A stretch of DNA of 34,255 nt from NCBI GenBank assembly GCA_023247795.1, contig JAHFFT010000022.1, positions 1 to 34,255 of the forward strand, in the 5' to 3' direction. The stretch is from Candidatus Omnitrophota bacterium. Its GTDB lineage: Bacteria > Omnitrophota > Gorgyraeia > Zapsychrales > JANLHA01. A program made the position numbers and the translations under genes. Below the pieces are notes generated by a model. That model was not told where the DNA came from and searched no databases. It saw nothing but the letters and a program-made list of their open reading frames with translations. Positions 34,201-34,255 of the stretch are shown here, in pieces. Each line of letters begins with the position of its first letter. Position 1 is the stretch's first letter.

Positions 34201-34253
34201 TCGCGACGATCGCTGACTGTAAACAGAAAGATACGTTGATCCGTTTAGCGGTC
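3..34253 (+). CDS. Giant multidomain protein, internal fragment of at least 11,417 residues (both ends outside window)
   Basis: One reading frame stays open across the whole window; I translated it by hand and met no stop. Neither start codon nor terminator is present, so the true protein is longer. Order of parts: duplicated surface-type modules (residues 1-2400), three coiled-coil repeats (2516-2981), long helical and mixed segments of unknown family (3000-5320), beta-rich segments (5500-7620) with two inserted cassettes, a first membrane segment (about 7630-7660), helical sequence, a glycosyltransferase-like domain and membrane bundle (8820-9450), a nucleotidyltransferase-like domain (9500-9790), an Ala/Pro/Glu/Lys linker, a GGDEF-like domain (10335-10575), a third cassette and an uncharacterised C-terminal region. 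Cysteine is almost absent. Giant genes of this kind are known from Omnitrophota and have been linked to cell-surface or predatory functions; that assignment here is inference. No single function can be given. Frame continuity through every repeat and insertion argues that it is a functional gene. Confidence 0.93.
1287..1665 (+). repeat. Thr/Ser-rich module, copy 1
   Basis: The module starts near a QNNSMAYQM motif and continues with GARGEPLVTSGVDSKYTADI and a Thr-rich run. A close copy lies at about 6789-7173, offset 5,502 bp (1,834 codons) near its start, and a diverged copy of its first part at 4440-4520. Composition (Thr, Ser, Val, Pro, Glu, no Cys) suggests an extended or beta-type linker on the cell surface. 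No family recognised. Confidence 0.75.
1666..2120 (+). other. Linker and helical segment joining the two tandem copies
   Basis: This is the rest of the 706-codon unit. A Ser/Thr/Ala-rich linker is followed at about 1795-1960 by a charged helix (EEAKAWLPAEVEESRAQLRE). A more hydrophobic, possibly folded piece follows (FMVIESEGMTFAAYFDQVF) and runs into the copy 2 boundary (MMIHELNAGN). No family recognised. Confidence 0.6.
2121..3313 (+). repeat. Tandem module, copy 2
   Basis: Second copy of the 3-1250 module, carrying the same coiled-coil half and the same beta-rich half. Substitutions and in-frame indels cluster around residues 900-960, while 3010-3250 is identical to 910-1150. Such uneven divergence is expected from gene conversion between copies. 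After this copy the sequence switches to a different module instead of the one that follows copy 1. Confidence 0.85.
3296..4383 (+). repeat. Exact 1,088-bp in-frame repeat, copy 1
   Basis: Every line I compared matches 5621-6708 with no difference, at an offset of 2,325 bp (775 codons). The product is about 360 residues of beta-type, Val/Thr/Ala/Gly/Glu-rich sequence without Cys (for example EVEVTLGVGPVVPKSFG and AVLDAGLRDAEGVISVGANV). It ends in a Ser/Thr/Pro-rich tail. No family recognised. Identity at synonymous positions means the duplication or a conversion event is recent. Confidence 0.9.
4384..4880 (+). other. Ser/Thr-rich linker with a diverged copy of the MAYQ module
   Basis: The segment contains QNNRMAYQIAGQ, a diverged relative of the motif at about 1290 and 6790. 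It continues as low-complexity Ser/Thr/Val/Glu-rich sequence (STEIKETENL, STDETTPITPVEQG). It is probably an extended linker. No catalytic motif seen. Confidence 0.6.
4881..5640 (+). repeat. Third, diverged copy of the beta-rich half of the tandem module
   Basis: It keeps the landmarks of the earlier copies in the same order: AIDAMGVETTIVAMPDD, GISLFEAA, PVFVIDTLHDVQPV, LMTEFNIHVDT, FGVQDYAIVSV, VEPGILASHTIVKG. Most intervening residues have changed. The N-terminal coiled-coil half is largely missing. This is therefore an older duplication of the module, and it again leads into a copy of the exact 1,088-bp repeat. Confidence 0.75.
5621..6708 (+). repeat. Exact 1,088-bp in-frame repeat, copy 2
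   Basis: Identical in all compared lines to 3296-4383. The match stops sharply at base 6708 (copy 1: 4383), after which the two copies continue with unrelated linkers. Sequence upstream of the exact match is also similar (VEPGILASHTIVKG), so the duplicated block originally included the end of the preceding beta-rich module. Confidence 0.9.
6789..7173 (+). repeat. Thr/Ser-rich module, copy 2
   Basis: Close copy of 1287-1665, carrying ENNSMAYEM, GARGEPIVTSGVDSKYTADI and SPDVSFVDVAEGALNAGEG. Here it follows the exact repeat instead of the tandem module, so modules have been reshuffled within the gene. After it the protein changes to unique Ser/Thr-rich sequence (7174-7545) leading into coiled coils. 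Confidence 0.75.
7548..7875 (+). repeat. Coiled-coil repeat, copy 1 of 3
   Basis: About 110 residues, strongly helical and charged. It opens with YPQGAKEVEKMLGE and closes with NYFIVEFEYRLEQLK. Copies 2 (7920-8240) and 3 (8625-8943) share this start and end. It includes the first cysteine of the window (base 7659). Likely an antiparallel helical hairpin or coiled-coil stalk; family not recognised. Confidence 0.7.
7920..8240 (+). repeat. Coiled-coil repeat, copy 2 of 3
   Basis: It opens with MPRGGKLIEERMNE, has LLGEIQNSYLQMLDTR in the middle and closes with INFYVVDWEKRLAQMK, all matching copy 3 closely. A Ser/Thr/Val-rich linker (8241-8620) separates it from copy 3. Confidence 0.7.
8625..8943 (+). 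repeat. Coiled-coil repeat, copy 3 of 3
   Basis: It opens with HRPEGAKDVEKMIEE, has LLGEIGHTYLQMLDAR in the middle and closes with INTYVVEWGYRLGQLK. Bases 8944-9110 extend the coil with Glu/Lys-rich helix (EERRIEEIKKEIEEKE type). Divergence between the three copies is high, so this array is older than the 3-7200 modules. Confidence 0.7.
9111..11000 (+). other. Long helical segment of unknown family
   Basis: About 630 residues, mostly amphipathic helix (ATTRGRLLHQLELAINDTRG, ILEAKLELGLKRNKLNQFIR). A more hydrophobic, aromatic patch lies at 10200-10340 (YQAWFDFLNISYGMVNGSAW followed by GGWLNP). It could be a short re-entrant or folded core, but it is too polar for a clear membrane span. No motif recognised. 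Confidence 0.5.
11001..13740 (+). other. Mixed alpha/beta segment of unknown family
   Basis: About 900 residues with regular alternation of strands and turns and many aromatic residues (EYYFGSYFPGRLEVEFF, ENHVYIVPSRHNITKMIGN, KAFNFMPNGFTGIEDLRHP, MMIYIYQPRDYNN). It has the look of several folded domains. I recognise no catalytic signature. It contains no cysteine in my reading. Confidence 0.5.
13741..15960 (+). other. Helical segment with coiled-coil stretches, unknown family
   Basis: About 740 residues, predominantly charged helix. The first part (13770-13975) has heptad character (KRVEQLENMGKKLTEQMEQF). Later parts include RRELLDRLQKDVQKNGAGSL, EEAYLTARRDILQQISNSG and a terminal Glu/Arg-rich helix (EEWGQLNSEKEELARRER). 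Probably a rod or spacer. No enzyme motif seen. Confidence 0.5.
15961..17300 (+). other. Beta-strand-rich segment, possibly barrel-like
   Basis: From about 16020 the sequence becomes strand-rich. Between 16725 and 17200 it shows alternating polar and hydrophobic residues with aromatic ends (HFNYQSITYRHQYNENTAFT, VEYTLNNRRQWNVPVYF, SAVEVKYKDLNLYYHSING, YAVEFLAKYDLNENTTVKGG). This alternation is typical of amphipathic strands in outer-membrane barrels, but a large soluble beta domain is equally possible. Family not recognised. Confidence 0.4.
17652..17705 (+). repeat. 15-bp charged microrepeat (EKNEE type)
   Basis: About 3.6 tandem copies of a 15-bp unit encode EKNEE/EKNED/EKNKY/EKY. The unit keeps the frame, so copy-number change only alters a charged linker. 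It creates leucine/valine-rich shadow ORFs on the minus strand that should be ignored. Confidence 0.8.
17706..19032 (+). other. Unknown segment with a calcium-loop-like motif
   Basis: About 440 residues of mixed secondary structure (MNFGLMRVPGYGSVPTTEEM, IGLMPGDGIFEQLTDHGWLG, FSVIGGTVYADDIKEARVIA). Bases 18864-18902 encode DLNHNGYFDIETE, which has the D-x-N-x-N-G-x-x-D spacing of EF-hand/dockerin or thrombospondin-type calcium loops. Position 12 is Thr with Glu on both sides, so the match is imperfect. The segment is interrupted at its end by the first cassette. Confidence 0.45.
19033..19043 (+). repeat. Left flank direct repeat of cassette 1
   Basis: The 11-mer agaatgacggc pairs with agaatgacaag at 19336-19346, exactly 303 bp away. 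The first 8 bases are identical. This resembles a target-site duplication whose last three bases have diverged. Confidence 0.55.
19044..19335 (+). mobile_element. In-frame cassette 1 (SLEFSVGEF family)
   Basis: A 96-codon core (19044-19331) opens with SLEFSVGEFKDPMTPEALIE and closes with IKRLNRVLIETNYPLETPK. Its first 72 bases are identical to cassette 2 at 20994-21065. Direct repeats spaced 303 bp (101 codons) bracket it. Removing one 303-bp unit restores a continuous reading frame (IEND joined to KPIPEPKGRI). The cassette uses AT-rich codons (four ATA isoleucines in 96 codons) unlike its neighbours. The product looks like a small helical domain. It resembles in principle the Rickettsia palindromic elements, which also insert in frame into genes, but no sequence kinship is claimed. 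Confidence 0.65.
19336..19346 (+). repeat. Right flank direct repeat of cassette 1
   Basis: The 11-mer agaatgacaag shares its first 8 bases with the left flank at 19033-19043. Confidence 0.55.
19347..20982 (+). other. Beta-rich segment between the two cassettes
   Basis: About 545 residues rich in Tyr, Asp, Gly and Lys with short strands (YLDNRYVMVRDDMYKTSYFV, DYKTYYLKDKRTYYFHRKD, SRTGNG-like turns such as SVDPRTGNGTDQ). The spacing of charged strands and turns faintly recalls YD/RHS repeats, but I cannot place a clear repeat register. No enzyme motif recognised. Confidence 0.4.
20983..20993 (+). repeat. Left flank direct repeat of cassette 2
   Basis: The 11-mer cgcgaaaggac is repeated without mismatch at 21286-21296, again exactly 303 bp away. 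This looks like a target-site duplication. Confidence 0.65.
20994..21285 (+). mobile_element. In-frame cassette 2 (SLEFSVGEF family)
   Basis: The 96-codon core (20994-21281) matches cassette 1: 72 identical bases at the start, then gradual divergence, ending LNRLLIEANYPLETPK. It sits between perfect 11-bp direct repeats. Deleting one 303-bp unit gives YKTRKDNGGF, a natural continuation of the surrounding beta-rich sequence. Core length and the repeat-to-repeat distance equal those of cassette 1, although the two insertion sites are unrelated. ATA isoleucine codons are again frequent (four in the core). Confidence 0.7.
21286..21296 (+). repeat. Right flank direct repeat of cassette 2
   Basis: Perfect copy of the 11-mer at 20983-20993. 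Confidence 0.65.
21297..22889 (+). other. Beta-rich, faintly YD/RHS-like segment
   Basis: It contains stretches of the form YGRILETHFGE and TTTIDPSGNEKVYTYSNNSK, which resemble the tyrosine-aspartate repeats of RHS/YD proteins (D-x-x-G-N followed by YTY). Later sequence (WIIDLQYPQTGDDRTSIGSF, KWKIIVFDDQELPVEIL) is also strand-rich. It precedes the first clear membrane segment, so I place it outside the cytoplasm. RHS assignment is weak. Confidence 0.4.
22890..22982 (+). other. First clear transmembrane segment
   Basis: The sequence LLSFIGANIIGFFIWWLLPL is strongly hydrophobic and is followed at once by the basic stretch YRLFKGRG. By the positive-inside rule the sequence after it would be cytoplasmic and the preceding approx. 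7,600 residues extracytoplasmic. No stronger membrane candidate was seen upstream. Confidence 0.8.
22983..24660 (+). other. Helical, probably cytoplasmic segment
   Basis: About 560 residues of charged helix (ASEEELVTLMGQESATRLLD, GTEAFANALYRLLTEKIVEK), including a Lys-rich coil at 23980-24060 (KIKEEGEKAKAKKDK). One moderately hydrophobic stretch (ENLAFIIMALIAFEGGQ, about 24117-24167) could be a further membrane span but is borderline. No family recognised. Confidence 0.45.
24672..24840 (+). other. Pair of transmembrane segments
   Basis: Two hydrophobic helices: IMAITLVYNILIGMAVVFMV and, after a short loop, LALIIGLPVFLMLFPLTFF. They are followed by helical sequence rich in Lys/Arg. An even number of spans here returns the chain to the same side. 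Confidence 0.75.
24841..26460 (+). other. Helical segment before the glycosyltransferase-like domain
   Basis: About 540 residues, mostly soluble helices (KTIENLYERLSTLTALGELL, EEYFTKVDQFYRRIVWEKIQ). A Gly/Ser/Tyr patch near 25245-25305 (HLIAAGGTSTPYYFTLAHAV) is unusual. Its position directly upstream of the 26463-27070 domain suggests an accessory part of the same membrane enzyme, but nothing in the sequence proves it. Confidence 0.4.
26463..27070 (+). other. Glycosyltransferase family 2/84-like domain (probably degenerate)
   Basis: The order of landmarks follows processive family 2 and cyclic beta-1,2-glucan synthase (GT84) enzymes. An aspartate at the end of a hydrophobic strand lies in WAWDSHQEF (26568-26594). 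Then come DPKLAVILNRTSIFNDG, a GKG motif before a substrate loop (26793-26801), and SEDL at the general-base position (26856-26867). VKYVEYVQTSW and PLARYAAGAVELL stand where these families have Q..RW. A bundle of membrane helices follows directly, as in cellulose, hyaluronan and cyclic glucan synthases. Deviations: D-S-H replaces the usual D-x-D, and R-Y replaces R-W. The domain may have altered specificity or have lost activity. No homology search was possible. Confidence 0.45.
27105..28345 (+). other. Multi-span membrane bundle (about ten hydrophobic segments)
   Basis: Clear segments include FSIISVTALTFIFNNYI, WLLVLLSTFITLAVNF, IVVGFPFYVLLIPYYVV, ILVIVFGTYILALASW, VSFVGFVASIAASFAGVIAI, ILPFIPFLILVYLI, LGWAGLVVGIGLVI, GSVVILAIVTAFL, VYIVFGLGAAALVAWL and LGLLAGVFVPFFNIL. 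Polar loops at 27390-27450 and 28110-28230 separate them. It directly follows the glycosyltransferase-like domain and may form a glycan channel or anchor. Exact span count is uncertain. Confidence 0.75.
28500..29370 (+). other. Nucleotidyltransferase-like domain (poly(A) polymerase/CCA-type head)
   Basis: VVVMGGVLRDLIL followed by HGDIDVLIRV carries the GG..RD (28527-28544) and D-x-D (28584-28592) signature of the Pol-beta-type nucleotidyltransferase fold as in poly(A) polymerase and CCA-adding enzymes. The spacing between GG and DID is about 17 residues, some five longer than usual. Further on, INLIGAIDEMGRIF (about 29034-29075) and DLIYDSLSRLAVSL resemble the T-I-N-A and D-P-L-R-x-L-R-A stretches that follow the head domain in that family. 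An enzymatic role on RNA cannot be deduced; a small-molecule or protein nucleotidyltransferase is equally possible. Confidence 0.55.
29400..29829 (+). repeat. Ala/Pro/Glu/Lys linker with 90-bp tandem repeats
   Basis: A 90-bp (30-codon) unit begins at 29431, 29551 and 29641. The first unit carries an extra 30 bp. Encoded blocks read PAEAGEASEETAAPTAAAAK followed by GKTEAPAEGK. The linker is highly flexible, Ala/Pro-rich and locally GC-rich. It separates the nucleotidyltransferase-like domain from the next folded part. Long ORFs seen in other frames here are composition artefacts. Confidence 0.85.
29830..31004 (+). other. Helical region upstream of the GGDEF-like domain
   Basis: About 390 residues starting LTPEQIQKEFRQHF. 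It contains several helical blocks (EDMLDLIFKHSVDLEKTVVL, DEVADHL-like QISDRVEIEDKVNDIL) and a beta-alpha piece near 30610-30720 (PIAVYVPGSVSGAFKDIHV). It could be a regulatory or response-type module for the following domain. Family not recognised. Confidence 0.4.
31005..31725 (+). other. Degenerate GGDEF-like nucleotide cyclase domain
   Basis: FVLAFMDIDSLTKYHHTFA (31041-31097) matches the first GGDEF strand with its metal-binding D-x-D and the following F-K-x-x-N-D position. GFGDESLIFIKG (31203-31238) stands at the active-site hairpin, with G-F-G-D-E-S in place of GGDEF. SISLGAIVHG (31557-31586) and the block ending LKGRSKDYGGNRVTM (to about 31710) match the closing S-x-G strand and the AK..GrNrv tail. 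The domain therefore looks complete in order, with one extra residue between the glycines of the signature. It may bind nucleotides or cyclic di-GMP without making it. Diguanylate cyclases act in the cytoplasm. Confidence 0.55.
31773..32105 (+). mobile_element. Cassette 3, old diverged member of the SLEFSVGEF family
   Basis: It starts DSLDFYVGDVD like DSLEFSVGEF in cassettes 1 and 2 and ends AELKRLNRMLLETIYPQE, matching IKRLNRVLIETNYPLE. The interior has about 15 more codons and is strongly diverged. It sits just after the GGDEF-like domain, at a domain boundary. No convincing target-site duplication remains. Confidence 0.5.
32106..33285 (+). other. Helical region of unknown family with an HTH-like stretch
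   Basis: About 390 residues. The stretch RRDILAKYGYSEATAKEWFR (about 32610-32670) has the pattern of a helix-turn-helix, but DNA binding cannot be claimed from this alone. Later sequence (AHTMENAYTLRGEIGYELLF, GVPYRAIYAALNAIHVPTLK) is helical and conserved-looking. A Pro-rich break lies near 32965-33005. Confidence 0.4.
33286..34253 (+). other. C-terminal segment in window with an RD...SR motif series
   Basis: HIYIARDAANFYQAGYLL (RD at 33309-33314), then VYELSRAKLG (SR at 33396-33401), then RIIESMAQGIITTFLKA (33603-33653) follow the order of motifs in a HAD-like family found in surface polysaccharide loci (RD..xY, Y.x.SR, D.GW.G). The match is partial and may be fortuitous. The segment runs off the right edge of the window in an open frame. 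Confidence 0.35.
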
Positions 34254-34255
34254 TG

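Noticed and set aside
1..34255. Division of the window into several adjacent genes at the domain boundaries
   Set aside because: No stop codon was met in the frame at any boundary, and linkers and repeats keep the frame throughout.

Overview
The whole window appears to lie inside one enormous protein-coding gene. On the + strand, the frame whose codons start at positions divisible by 3 reads from base 3 to base 34253 (11,417 codons) with no stop codon found in a hand translation. Neither the start nor the end of the gene is visible. There is no intergenic space, RNA gene, CRISPR array, terminator or second real gene; all other ORFs are shadows of this frame. Residue numbers used here are base position divided by 3.

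Organism: a bacterium of moderate GC. A gene of more than 34 kb that combines surface-type repeats, coiled coils, membrane segments and glycosyltransferase-like sequence fits the giant genes reported from Omnitrophota (candidate phylum OP3) and related host-dependent or predatory bacteria. This assignment is inference from architecture and recall, not from a database match.

Layout. (1) 3-7200 is a mosaic of duplicated modules: a 706-codon tandem unit, an exact 1,088-bp in-frame repeat, and several diverged pieces. (2) 7548-8943 holds three copies of an approx. 110-residue coiled-coil repeat. (3) 9000-15960 is long helical and mixed sequence of unknown family. (4) 15960-17300 ends in beta-strand-rich sequence, followed by a charged microrepeat and a calcium-loop-like motif. 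(5) 19000-22880 is beta-rich, faintly YD/RHS-like sequence interrupted by two copies of an approx. 100-residue cassette. Each cassette is flanked by direct repeats exactly 303 bp apart. (6) 22890-28345 carries the membrane segments, with a glycosyltransferase-2/84-like domain before the main bundle. (7) 28500-29360 has a nucleotidyltransferase-like GG..RD...DID signature, followed by an Ala/Pro/Glu/Lys repeat linker. (8) 31005-31725 is a degenerate GGDEF-like domain, then a third, older cassette copy and a C-terminal region with an RD...SR motif series.

Working model (inference): about 7,600 residues of repeat and beta-rich sequence lie outside the cytoplasm. Membrane segments then connect to a C-terminal third holding enzyme-like domains that normally act in the cytoplasm. 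Cysteine is nearly absent (about eight in 11,417 residues). The most unusual observation is the in-frame cassette family, which behaves like a peptide-coding mobile insert inside the giant gene.
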